DNA from: Fomitopsis serialis
Taxonomy: Eukaryota > Basidiomycota > Agaricomycetes > Polyporales > Fomitopsidaceae
Assembly (NCBI RefSeq): GCF_022376445.1
Contig: NW_025955038.1
Location: 123,703-187,702 of the forward strand
DNA length: 64,000 bases
Direction: 5' to 3'
Shown here: positions 44,912 through 56,200 of the stretch, piece by piece
How positions within the stretch are numbered: position 1 is the stretch's first letter
Layout: every line of letters starts with the position of its first letter
Notes under the pieces: model-generated
What the model saw: the letters and a program-made list of their open reading frames with translations, nothing else
What the model was told of the DNA's origin: nothing
The model's database searches: none
Translations under genes and position numbers: made by a program

Positions 44912-46091
44912 CTACCACACGCACGGCGTCGCGTGGGCGTACCAGTCCTGGCCCTTCGCCTTCTTCGTCGTCGCGGCGCGGTCGGTCGAGATGGCGTCGG
45001 ATATTGAAGGCGAGCCCTTCTCAGGAAAAGAGTCGAACGTGTTCGACCTCGACAGCGACCGGCCCGTTTGCTTCTGCATCGGCGGCGGCACGACGGCGGC
45101 GACGGACTCTTGCTCGATGGCGTGGGGCGTCCCGTGGGTGCTGTGCGAGGCGATGCGGATGTTCGCGTCGACGAAGCCTGGTGGCGTCGACGGCGATGCG
45201 GATGATGCGGGGCTCGTCGAGGTCGAGTACGACTGCTCGGGCGTGTCGGGCGTGTCGGGACTCGTGGGCGGGCTTGGGTACGCCGTGCTGGCGTCGACAG
45301 GCATGGGGGTGGGCTTCGGTGGCGACGTCGACGGACGCGCGGCGAAGCTCGGCGTGGTGGTCGACGTGGCACCGTATGGCGTCGTCGACGGTACTGGTGT
45401 CGGCGCAGGCGAGGGGAGTACGTACGTGGGGTATGGCCCGTGGCCCTTGAAGTCCCTCCGCACCTTCGCCTCGAATTCCTTCAGCGCTGCTGGCTCGATG
45501 TTGAGTTGCCACTCGAGGTACGAACACATCTCCCGCTCCATTTGGTTGATTTCACGGAGGGCGAACATGCCCTGGCCGACGATGCTCCACGACTTGTTGG
45601 AATAGGTGTCGTCGCAGATGACTTTCGACGCGATCATGAAGGCGGAGATGAAGAGACGGTGGCCCGACGAGCCGCGGGCGGCGGGGAACCGCGCTTTTAG
45701 ACGTTGGAGGAGGTAGAGGGCGGCGAAGGTCACCGAAGTGTGCAGTCGCGTTCTATGGAGGGCGTAGGCGATAAACAATGCGAGCGGCGGCGACGGTGCT
45801 GGCGGATTGGCGGTGGATAACGGAGGGAGGTCGGGGCACGCAAACAAATGCGTCACGAACCTCGCGCAGAGCTTGGCGGTCTCTTCGTGGCCGTAGTACG
45901 GGTCAGGCTGGAGGAATACTGTTAGTGTTCGGTTGGGTTGCTACGTCAGAAGGGTTACTCACGATGCCATGGTGCGCGCTATGCCCGCTGGTTCCACTAG
46001 ACGGCGCTGGCGGCGGTCTTGAGGTAATCTTGCTCGCTCTCCGGAAAGGCGAGGGGTGGCGGGCGGCAGAGGGACCTGAGACAGCAGCCAT
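44912..46091 (-). CDS. PHO80/PCL-type cyclin
   Basis: Predicted 374-residue cyclin of the PHO80/PCL (Clg1-like) group, which partner Pho85-type kinases to link nutrient status or morphogenesis to the cell cycle (family knowledge). Exon 1 is 46,091-45,963, the intron 45,962-45,908 (55 bases, GTGAGT...CAG) and exon 2 45,907-44,912, joined in phase 0. The cyclin box spans about residues 84-180: LFIAYALHRTRLHTSVTFAA, YLLQRLKARFP, then HRLFISAFMIASKVICDD with TYSNKSW and MEREMCSYLEWQLNI. The conserved Lys of the kinase contact is K138 in ASKVICDD. The C-terminal half is Ser/Thr/Pro-rich with many TP and SP sites, suggesting phosphorylation-controlled turnover. A TATA-like sequence lies about 90 bases upstream. 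It is the clearest conserved housekeeping-type gene between the duplication arms. Confidence 0.88.
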
Positions 46092-48679
46092 GATGGGATA
46101 GTAACAGAGCGTCGAGACGGAGCCACAGACAGGCGCGGTGGCGGTGGGCGACAAATGGTGGCGGCGGAGGAGACTGGAGGGGATATAAGTCAGCACGCTC
46201 GGGGTATAGCGACGCAGAAGCCTCGGAAGGGGTCAAGCAAGCGGGCGTGCGTACAGCTGACGCATGGGCGACAGAAGGCCCGCTGGGAAGAGGCGAGGCA
46301 AGATAAACGACGAGGTGGCACCCCATCACGCTCCTGCCCGATCAGAACTGCTCTCGCGAATTTGGGCGACAGCAACAGCTCGCGCCTGGGGACGCCCCTG
46401 CCGCGTGCCCGGCAACACGCGGGCCTATCGGCTCAGCCCAGTCGCCCAGTCGCCAGAGCGGCTCTGCGCCTCGTGCCCGGCAAAGGCACCGTGCCCCATC
46501 CGGAAAAAGGGATGCAACAAACACTCACCGTGTGAACCCTTCAACCTTTCGGCGCGGAAATGGCGTGGCGGCGGAAACGCGACCCTATCGCTCAGAGCCT
46601 CGAGGCGGCGCGCGGTCCTTATCCAAGTCAATGCACAGACAATGTCGCGGGGCGCAGGGGCAGTGCGCGCAGAATGAGCCCTGGGAGGGGATGGGATGGA
46701 GGAGGAAGGGGGTTGGGGAAATTTTGACGGCGTTCTCGCGACGGAGTGGTGTGGATATATAAGCCCGAGCACAAAGGCGCTGTTGTCTCGACGCTGTTTC
46801 GGCCCATCGCTCAAGCGCCTAAGCTCCGCTTTGGGGTCTGTCCCGATGAGGCAGGGTGACACGCCCCTGTGACATCCCCTTCCGGCAGGTGGCTGAAGCG
46901 TCCGTTGTGGCCAACGCCGGAAGGACCTCGAACACACGCTTCCCTGCCAGAAATGGCAGGAACGATGAGCAGAGTCAAGCGCAGAACATACCTCGGGGCA
47001 GTCTGCTTTTGTAAGACACAAAAGGAAAGGAAATTATCGTGGCGCTCTTGGTGGGCTCCGCCTATTGTCCCGCAGGGGACAGGACACCTTCGGTGGCCAA
47101 CGTCCAGTGGTTCGTTCATTTCTACCTAGGATATCGCAATACATGGTGTATGCGGTTGGTGTCTTGACCACCGGATGATAGCATTCAGTCACTACAAAGA
47201 GAGTGTAGGATCCGCTTACATAGATGTTCGCCTCTGATCGACGTGTATAGGATAATTTGCTTGCATCCTTTCCACAGAGACAAGGACGCACTGTCATTCT
47301 ACCGGTCTGATGCTTCAGCGCAAAAGAAAATCAAGCATCGCCTCACAATATGTTTCCGACAAGGACGAGATGAACTATCATGATCAATTTGACTCGAACG
47401 TATGTCCACTAACACAAATCAATGCTGCCCCAAGGCGCTGCACCGTAGCACCTATATGCGGCTCACCTTCGCAACCAGTGACTCCCCTTAACGCAGGCCT
47501 TGTCTCATCCACGCTTGTGTCTCATAAGTCCCCATGCCGAACAGCATGAGAGGCCAAAGCACGAGCGTAAGAGGCAAGAGAGGTGTTCCGGGTCCCGCCC
47601 GGCCCGCTCTGCATGCCTGTGGCGGGCAGCCAGCCACCGGCGACGCGTGGCGGCGGGGTCTAGTCCGCCGTGACGCCTCCCGAAAAGGAAGGAGCCAGCG
47701 GGCCATGCGACCGACGGCCAGTTCTGTCCAGGCGCTCCCACCGCCCGCTGCGACGCACAGCCTGCGTGTCTCTGCAGTGTGATGCGGCGTTGGCAGCGAG
47801 CATGCTCCATCGCCCCCTTCGAGCCCCCTACACGCTCCCGCCAATCACCCGGCGGTTTGATTGGCCATCACGCCGACTTTCGTCGGGTGCGCTGAGGGAC
47901 AGTGACGGTGGCACCGCACCAGCTGCATGTTACAGTGTCTGCTGCATTCGAACTAGCTGGCTATAGAGCGTCCCCCTTCGAGTCTGACGCGACGTCGTCG
48001 CACTATTCGGATCGGCATCTCAGGCTTGCAGTGCCCCGAACAACTGTGCCTGCGTGGGACGATCAGTCGCAGCTCGAAAAGCGTCGATCAAAGAGCTCGA
48101 GCGGACGGCGGTTCCACGTCCCTGCCACCGCCAGACTTCGTGCTTCGCGTCGGTGCGACGCTTGTTTGTGGACGCCGCCCAAATGCGGTACAATAGCCGG
48201 CGGCTCGTCGACGCCACCTGGAGCTCGCGCGCGCATGCGGCCGCTTTGGCCTTCGTGTTGTCTACAAATGCGGGCGTTCTATTCGGTGTGTGTTTGGCTT
48301 GATACGCTCCGCGGGTGCTCGCGATCGTGCAAGAATGCAGAGCGCCCCAATTGCTCGCCCGTTCGGGCGTCGAGCGATCGTCAGATGACCTCAGGCCTGC
48401 CTGAATCGACGCTCCCATTCAGCCCGCTTTGGCCTATTGTACAGCTCGCTCGGGCCGTCCCTGCAGACGCGGCATACGTACAGCACCCTACGGACAAGGT
48501 AACACTCGCCCAGCCTTGTTCTTCCTTACCTTCGCGCCTTCTCGTTCCAATTGGATCTGAGGTGGAGGAAAGCACACCAGGAGAGGGGACAATAGGTGGC
48601 GATGACGGGGCGATGAGGCATAGCGGCAGCCAAACTGCGCAAACCCTTAGGATCCGGCGAGTAACGACCAAAGTTGTCG
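46092..48679. other. GC-rich gene-poor stretch
   Basis: No gene supported. The 273-codon plus-strand frame at 47,902-48,723 and the 198-codon minus-strand frame at 47,021-46,425 show no motifs and have strongly biased Arg/Ser/Pro content, as expected for GC-rich non-coding DNA. Confidence 0.35.
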
Positions 48680-48704
48680 AAGTAAAAGTCGCTGACTTCT
48701 ACTG
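48680..48704. repeat. Inverted pair of the TGACTTCTACTG motif
   Basis: AGTAAAAGTC at 48,681-48,690 and GACTTCTACT at 48,694-48,703 form a near-perfect palindrome using the same core as the array at 49,037-49,128. A related inverted unit (GCAGTAAATGTCAG) lies near 48,737-48,750. Confidence 0.5.
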
Positions 48705-48782
48705 CGACAGCGTGTGGCAGTAACGGTCAAGTCAGGGCAGTAAATGTCAGCCTTGGCTCGACATTCCCGCCTCGTCACGTGA

Positions 48783-49018
48783 GGTGATTCAAGCCGCCGC
48801 GAACGAATTCCCGAAGCTGCTCGACCGCGGCATCATCGCGCACACGGGCAAGAAGGTCCACCAATCTCACCGGCAATAATTACCCATCCATCTTCGACAC
48901 GGACGTGGGCATCCAGCTCATGCTCACGTTCGTCAAGCTCTGCGACCTCCTTGCGTACGCCGCGGCGGGTAACTCTGTCGCTCCAAGGGCCCCGACGCCA
49001 GACCGACCTGATGCGTAC
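48783..49018 (+). pseudogene. Unidentified gene fragment
   Basis: Two coding-like pieces in different frames: EVIQAAANEFPKLLDRGIIA followed by HTGKK (48,783-48,855), then NNYPSIFDTDVGIQLMLTFV and KLCDLLAYAAAGNS up to a stop at about 49,018. The residue composition is that of a folded helical protein, unlike the surrounding frames, but I do not recognise the family. A frame change near 48,865 breaks it. It is bracketed by the TGACTTYTACT repeats, so it may be a gene fragment captured by, or lying inside, a mobile element. Confidence 0.4.
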
Positions 49019-49036
49019 TAGGGCGCATCACAGTGG

Positions 49037-49128
49037 GTGACTTCAATTGAGGCAGCGTGCACTTCTACTGGTGCCCCTGACTTCTACTGTGAACAGTGAC
49101 TTTTACTCGTGCCCCTGACTTTTACTTC
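49037..49128 (+). repeat. Array of degenerate TGACTTYTACT repeats
   Basis: Five units of a TGACTTYTACT-like motif occur at about 49,038, 49,059, 49,078, 49,097 and 49,116, spaced near 19 bases, with CGTGCCCC or GTGCCCC between several. Units in inverted orientation lie at 48,680-48,750. Such clustered short motifs are typical of subterminal regions of DNA transposons (inference). Confidence 0.6.
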
Positions 49129-50247
49129 AACAGCTTTGGTAATACTCTCCCAAGCCTAGTAGGGTGTGCGCAGTTTGGCTGCCGCTATTACGCCTCATCG
49201 CCTCGTCATCGCCACCTATTGTCCCTGGTGTGCTTTCCTCCGTGTCAGACCCAATTGGAACTCGATGCTGATGCTTCGCTGCCCAGGGTCCATGCGTGAT
49301 AGTCTAGGAACTGTACGTACTTGAGTGATTCACTCAGACGTCGATCGTGGCACGCGCACACATTGCCTTGTTGGAGGCGTGTCTGCGCCATGCTATCCTA
49401 TTCAAATCATCATCGAAGGCCTGTCTAGAGTCTCTCCTCGGAAGATGCATACGACTGCTGCGATCCCCTGTGCGGACAGCCAAGCAAGCCGATTTTGACT
49501 GCGCCACCGAAGCACGACCGAAGCGGTGCATTCAACACGATCGAAGTGGTGCACCCACTGCGCGCAATTACCAGCTGCAGAGGCACTATGATCCTGTGTA
49601 CGTACGTTTGCATTCGGAAGGGACTGCGTACGAGCTTTTTTTTCTCGGAAACACGCTCCCTACACCACATCCTCCGTCATGTTCTGCTGGTGGCGTCACG
49701 GTGCCCTCACCAATACCGAAACCACCTTCCACTTCCAACGCTCGCTCCCAGTCGACGTCCAACATTGAACCGCCGCCGTTCATCTGCCCGAGCTTCTCCT
49801 CTCTTCCTCTCCCCGGAGTACAGTATGCTCATACGCTGGCCCCAGCGTTGGCGCCCCCGTCGCGCTCAATACCCACAGGGTCCATCCAGGCTCCGTAAGT
49901 CGTCCCGGGATTTCTCCTGCCAGCGACCCACCGTGACGGCGATGACGATCATGACACGGCTCGCCCGCACTCGCTCCGGTCTGCCTCTGAGCTGCTAGGA
50001 GCGTACTCGCCAACTGCCACATACAGCGCAGAGCGCGCCCGCACATCAATGACGAAGGCGAGCTCGCGTCAGGTGCGACGGACATAGTGCGGGCGCCCGA
50101 GTAGCGTCCTGGGAGGCACTACTCCCCCAGGCTCTCTGGGAATCCTGGGGAGGCCTTCCATTGTGCGCGCGAACCGTGTATTGGCCGCGCGTGACGTCAG
50201 TGCTGGGACGCCCGGGAACCTCCTCGGTGTGGGGAGACGCGCGCGAG
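49129..50247. other. Intergenic, up to the right-arm edge
   Basis: No gene recognised. Similarity to the left arm begins at about 50,248. Confidence 0.35.
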
Positions 50248-53200
50248 GTCGTGGTGGTTGGACTTGGAAGCGGTACTAGCTGCAACGCGGCCCCGGTGCG
50301 TCGAATTGTATGCTTGCGCCACGTCGATGAGCGTTGATGGCTGCGTGCGGTGTTACGTTGCGTCGAAGACACAGACGGCCACTGTGTTCTCTGGACGTCG
50401 TCATTCGCAGCTCTCTGGTGTGCAGCCGTGGACACCTACTCGCAATCGAACGGACGCCATTCGCCGCGGATGATGGGCTCTCTCACATGCACTGAGCCCT
50501 TCGAGCTGTCGTGGACGCGTTAGCTAACGCGCACAACACCTGGCCGTCGCGGATCTACAATCTGAATGGTCATGGTACGTCGTGGACATGCTCCGGCTCT
50601 CGTGGCGTGCTCTCCCTGATATGCTTTCGTGAAATTGTCCTTCACAGAACCGCGCCACCAGACTGACGACTCGGTGTCACGTAGGAGTGCGATCTGGCCT
50701 ATCTGGCCGCGTCTGTGCTTGGGGTTCGAACGGCTGGGCGTACTGGGCAGCAACCCGAAACGGGCAGTCTCCGGTGCGAGTCCGGGTCGCGCGACGCCAC
50801 CATCATCATTCCAATGCTTCAGTGTTGACTGGGATGCTGTGCATGACGGGCGTGCAGCCAGGGGCCGACCGCGGTCTCATACGCTCGTCGAAGGTCCCGC
50901 CGTTGTGCGCGGACCGGACATCCTCGCATCATGTGCGGTAGCTGGTATGCTTCGAGGTGCGCACGCACTGACGTCTGTGGTTCTTGCCGCTGCCTCTTCA
51001 TTGGAAAGCGGGATCGTGATTAGTATGCCAGTGCGGCTCGCTTGCTGTCCAGTATGGAGATCCTCGTACGTCTCATCACTATCGCATGCAACCACTCTCC
51101 GAATATAACCACCTCGCATACTTGCCTTGTCCGGTTTCATGCGTTCCCGTGGTGTTTGCAATACGCCAAGTATGTACGTCGCTGACGATCATTCCCAGTG
51201 CCCATCACCCCGACGGTCTCCGCGGCGGTCACGCTCGACCAAGTCCGACCTCGTCCACTGCATCGCACTGCGCCCACCCACTGCTCATACCAATGTGGAC
51301 ACCGCACGGTCCACGACGCTCGACCCACTCCACATCCCCGACTGGAACCCGACGTGCCAGCCCTCTATGTACGCTGATGCACGATGTCACGGCGGACAGC
51401 GATGATATTGTGCATGATGGACACACACCCACACACAGAACAGGGCACTCTCGCCATTGTTCGCTCTCTCCGGCGGCCTCGGAGACGGAGCTGCGCTGCA
51501 CTGTCCAACGCCATGATCGGGATCGAGTGCCAGTGAGCTCGCGCCGCGCCCGATCCGTCGCTCGCTTCGAGATTCGCGCCCGGGTATGTGGCAGTTTGTT
51601 CGACTGTTGGGTGCCCACATGTCACGATCTCCCCTGACAGGCGCGCGCAATGTGCTTCGAGCTGGACCGTGCACATGTGGACGGGGACGCGATGTGCTTT
51701 GGAACGCGTCCTTGGACCCGCCTGGGAGCTGTCAACGGCTCTGGGTCCCACTCTCATATCGGCGTCTTGGGTACGTAAGATATGCGAGTTCATCTTCGCG
51801 TTGCCTGCCCGGCGTATAACAGGCGGCGAGTTGATAGAAGCCTCTGGTGCTCTGTGACGGGCGTGCGACACACTACGGTACTTTTGCACACTCGAAGATT
51901 CACTGAACGCACCTGCGTCATGCGGGCGCCGCTCCGAGTTGTGTCGGTGGAAGATTTAGACATCTCGCGCTGGAGCACAACGCACTTCGAGCACCGTCTC
52001 AGAACGCCCGCATATGTTGTTGTTTCGTTTGTGCTACTCACTGGGCATACAGTGGGAACGTCTGACGACATCCGAGGCCTATCTCTGTTGCAAACGCTAG
52101 TCCGCCGTTTGAAAACAAGGCGTCTCGTATGCAATTTCTTCCGTCATAACCCCGTTCTGCACGATTGAGTTGGTTGACTTCGATGGTTTGTCTGACAGAC
52201 GCCTAGTACCGACCTTTTTCGTGATGTTCGACTCGCCTCCGACTCATCCCTCTCAGGTTGATGCACCATGCCGTACCGGAGTCTTGCTTTGATCTCTGTC
52301 TACGTCAATGTCTCACTTCCGACTACAGCCTTTGCGACTCAGCACCTATCCACAATTGTCTGTTCGTGTGGTATCATCAATGTTCAGCACTTCCTCCCCT
52401 CCTCCACCGGTCATTGGACATATTTCTTGACCCGGATCGACGAATCAGCGCGACCCCTACTTATAACTCTCTTATTCCCGGCATCTCTGGCAAAGTGAGA
52501 TGCACCTCTGACGTCGTCACATGGATCCGCGTCAAGGTTGTACAGGCCCTCGATATAGGCTTCGTCCATCTGGCAAGTGACACCACCCTCGTCTTCCCCG
52601 CTGACACGCTGCACCAGACCCTCGTTCCCAGCCCCCGCGTGGGTCCATATCGAGGCGAGTCACATCGAGTCACTCGCTGTGACGGCGTGACATTATTGCC
52701 TCCGACCGGACCATGGTGCGCCACCGAGATGACCCGGCGCGGAAGTGCAGAGCGGACGGAGGACGAGCACTGCATTATGGAGTTAGGAAAACGGTGAGCA
52801 AAGTGAGTGCGATCACTAATATGTTCCTATACGTTCACGCTGTCCATCGCGATGCCAAACCGACTGAGCAAATTTTACGGCGGAGGAGCGACGTAGAGCG
52901 GTGAAGGATGCTCCGGCGGCCACGGATTCAACGTTCAACATCGGACGTGTCTCGAGGACTACAGGGGACATGGTCCGCGGTCAGACGAGACACGCATGTT
53001 CGTTCATGGCGAGCGAGGAGTCGCATCCCTATCCTGCCCATCGATACATGTGAGTTCTATGTCACCTTGGAAGGTTTGCTAACCCTCAATACAATGAAGC
53101 TTCATATCGCCAGTATGCCGTCTACTATTACACGCAATAACTACATAAGCAATACAGACCTTCCTTACTGGAATAGCGGGCGTTCGGAGCATAGGCCCCG

Positions 53201-56200
53201 CACCCCGACTTTGCGCGCTTGCTCCGGAGAGTGGGTGGAAGCTGTGTTGGCTCCGAGGGCGAGGGACGGGCTCGGTCCTGGGTCTGGGGTGCCCACGTGC
53301 CGCATCTGACCCCGTACGTGCGACGGGCAGATCTGCCCCATGATTGGTCGAGAGCACAATCGACTCCACTCGCAGGCGGATCGCCATTCACTTCGTACGT
53401 CTAAAATTTGCTGGTCCGTGCGTCGAACTGTCCGTACGTGCTATCTTCGCTCGTTTGCAAATATGGGATGGCAATGTGCTGAAGCATTTTTTGAGTTGCG
53501 AGGCGGTGCGATGGCCTCCGCGGCCGTGCGAACCCGTTCTGTGCGCGCGTGGTGGACACGAAGTTGTATGAAACGGCGCGAGGGCGGGCATTTCAGACTC
53601 CCAGCGTTCACACTTCCGAGCCAGGCTGGTGGCGTTCATTTATCCTCAGGCGCCCTAGTACATGGGCACTACGGAACGCCTGCAGCTGATAGACGCTGGA
53701 TTGGTAGGTGTCGGTGGGGTCGGACAGCATTTCTGTTGTTATCCGACGCCGACTGCGAATGATCATGGCTATACAGCGACAGTGTCTCGGTGTGTCGTAC
53801 TGGTCCTAAGGCAGGTTGAAGCTTCATAGGCGTCTGTCGTATCCTCCGACTCAGATTCGTCCACTCAAACGACGCAGCAGTGCCTGTCAGGGAATAGGTG
53901 CGTTTGCCTCTTCGCACACAGTAGTTGCTCACACTAAGCCGCTATCAAGCTCTGCTGCCCTCACACGGTGATCAGTCAGCCCGCATCTGTACGTTGTTTG
54001 ACACGGGAGTTGAGTATCCTCGCGTTGCGCACATGGCGCAGCCGTTTGCCGAGCGCGGACTCGCGCTTGGCATCTTGAAAGTACAATGCAAAGCCAAGGC
54101 TGGCGATGTCCAAAGCTCAGCGGGACCTTGACGTCACTTGCGAGACGGGTCCAGGTTTGTCTGCCAGTGTCCAACGGTGCGCCCTATTCCATATTTACCC
54201 TATCTTCCCGATGCTCTGACTTATCGCCGTAGATCGCCCTTCCTCATCGGTATGCTAGTGCATCTGTATCACGCGCAAGCCATGGCCTTAGACGTCTGCG
54301 GCGTACCCACGCAGACTTGAGAATGGAGAGCTCGACGGCTCCCGCGCGAGTTTCGCCCTAGGAGCAAGCTATGGACCCCGTTTGTTCTCTCGGTGCCGGA
54401 TCATGCTACTAGGCCCTCCCCGCTCCAAGCACTCAACCTATCGGACCATGTCGCGGGAGAAGACAGGATCTGCGATACAGGAACGTGCATTGGAGGCGGG
54501 CGAGCATGTCTTCGGACTGCTGGGATCCCTTATGGTACGTGCTACTGAACTTCACAGATGGCCACAACGTAGAGGGAAGGCGGCCTTTGGCGTGCTGCGG
54601 ATAGGGCCCCTCCTTCTCGGACTTCCTGTGCCGAGGTCCATAACAAGATCATGATCTGCGGAGTGAAGGGTGCCCTGCTACTGTGTTTAGGATCTGCGAA
54701 GACGGGGCTAGCTGCGTGACCCCGATGCATGCATGTATGTATGCCGACTGTAGAGCCAGTGAAGGCGACCACGAGCTCCCGTACGGATGGGCTCTTCATC
54801 TATATGTGTCTTCCTTCGGGCTGGCTGCCCCGCAAGCTACGCAGTGAATTCGAAGTCGGTGGCGAGTCGATCCCGACTAGCCACCATATCTGCGTTCCTG
54901 ACATCGATTAGCCATACTGGTCGACCTGCCCGAGTCCGAGGCTCGCCAACGCCACCATCAAGTTGCCATCCACGATCATCCTCATGACGCCATTCACTTG
55001 CTCTGGTCTGGTAGCGCGGTGGACTGCCTTGGCTGGGGCGTCTGCCATCAGCGACGCGCCCGTCCATCATTCCTGTGGCTGCTATGGTCGTCTCGGTACT
55101 TGTTTCCTGGCACTTGCATCGGGCAGTTCTTCAATGTTCATGTTGCGACTTCGACGAATCTCACTTCGCGATTGTTGCCTATTGTTCAACTGGAGCTACT
55201 AGTGCTGTACTTGCACCCAGGAGGAAAGACTCAGATGGCCGGCGTGCTGCCGTCCATGAAACCGGATGGTTCATCAACCACTCGGATAAACTGCTAGTAC
55301 AGAAGCAAACGGAACCTCGTCGATGCGGCCACGATATCAACATGCCTACGAAGCGCAGAAGTCTGTCCTATCGAACTAGTAGACGTGCTCGCACTCCATT
55401 CTTCATTCTCATACTGAGGCTAGAGAGTAGACACACTTCTACATTGTTCGCTCAGACCAACCCGGCTGGACGATGGAACGCACAATGAGTATACTAGTCA
55501 AATCGCCATGCTCACTAGAGATTGAGCTGCACACGAACCATATAAAACGACGTCAAAGTCACTCGCCAGCACGCGCTACTCGCCACGAGATAGCAAGTCT
55601 AGAGCCGCGGAGGGAATCTGCTGACCCTCGGCAGCGGATGCTTTCAAAGAGCTCCGACCCTCCGCCATCGCTAGACGCGGGCGCAGCGTTTCGTCTTTCA
55701 CATCCCCATGCACATCTTCTCAGACGTCTACGTGAATGTTCAATCTGTCCAGCGTAAGGGGGACAGACCCAACCCCGCCCAATCGTCGAGCGCCGTCCTG
55801 CCGCTGTGCCAGTTCTCCCAAGGTGCGCGATGCATCGGAGGACAGGTATCTGGGATCCCCCGGGTCAAGCGTTTCACGCACGATACGGGATGCGTCTGGA
55901 CGTACAGCGCGGTGCTCAAGGAGGTCAGGCCCTCATCCCACAATGCAGGAAGCGAAGATCCACCCTACACAAACTATAGAGTCGCCAGTGGACGTTAGTG
56001 CGCGTGCAAATCGTGGAGCAGTCACTGCACTCGCAGCCAACCGTGAGACGGCCCAGCGCGAGTGCAAAGTTCGCCGGGAGGAGGCGCACGAGAGCATGAG
56101 AGTTCTAGCGGCATCCGCGCTCCCAGCGTCGAGCCGTTAAATGACCTTCTTGCGTCTATCAGCGGCCGACGGACCAATCAGCGGACGCGCACTGGTTCGC

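Noticed and set aside
44991..45605. 204-codon open frame on the plus strand
   Set aside because: Antisense shadow of the cyclin gene, whose cyclin box and splice sites are clear.
47902..48723. 273-codon open frame on the plus strand
   Set aside because: Arg/Ser/Pro/Cys-biased, no recognisable domain, and its end runs into the TGACTTYTACT repeat region; a competing minus-strand frame is equally plausible.
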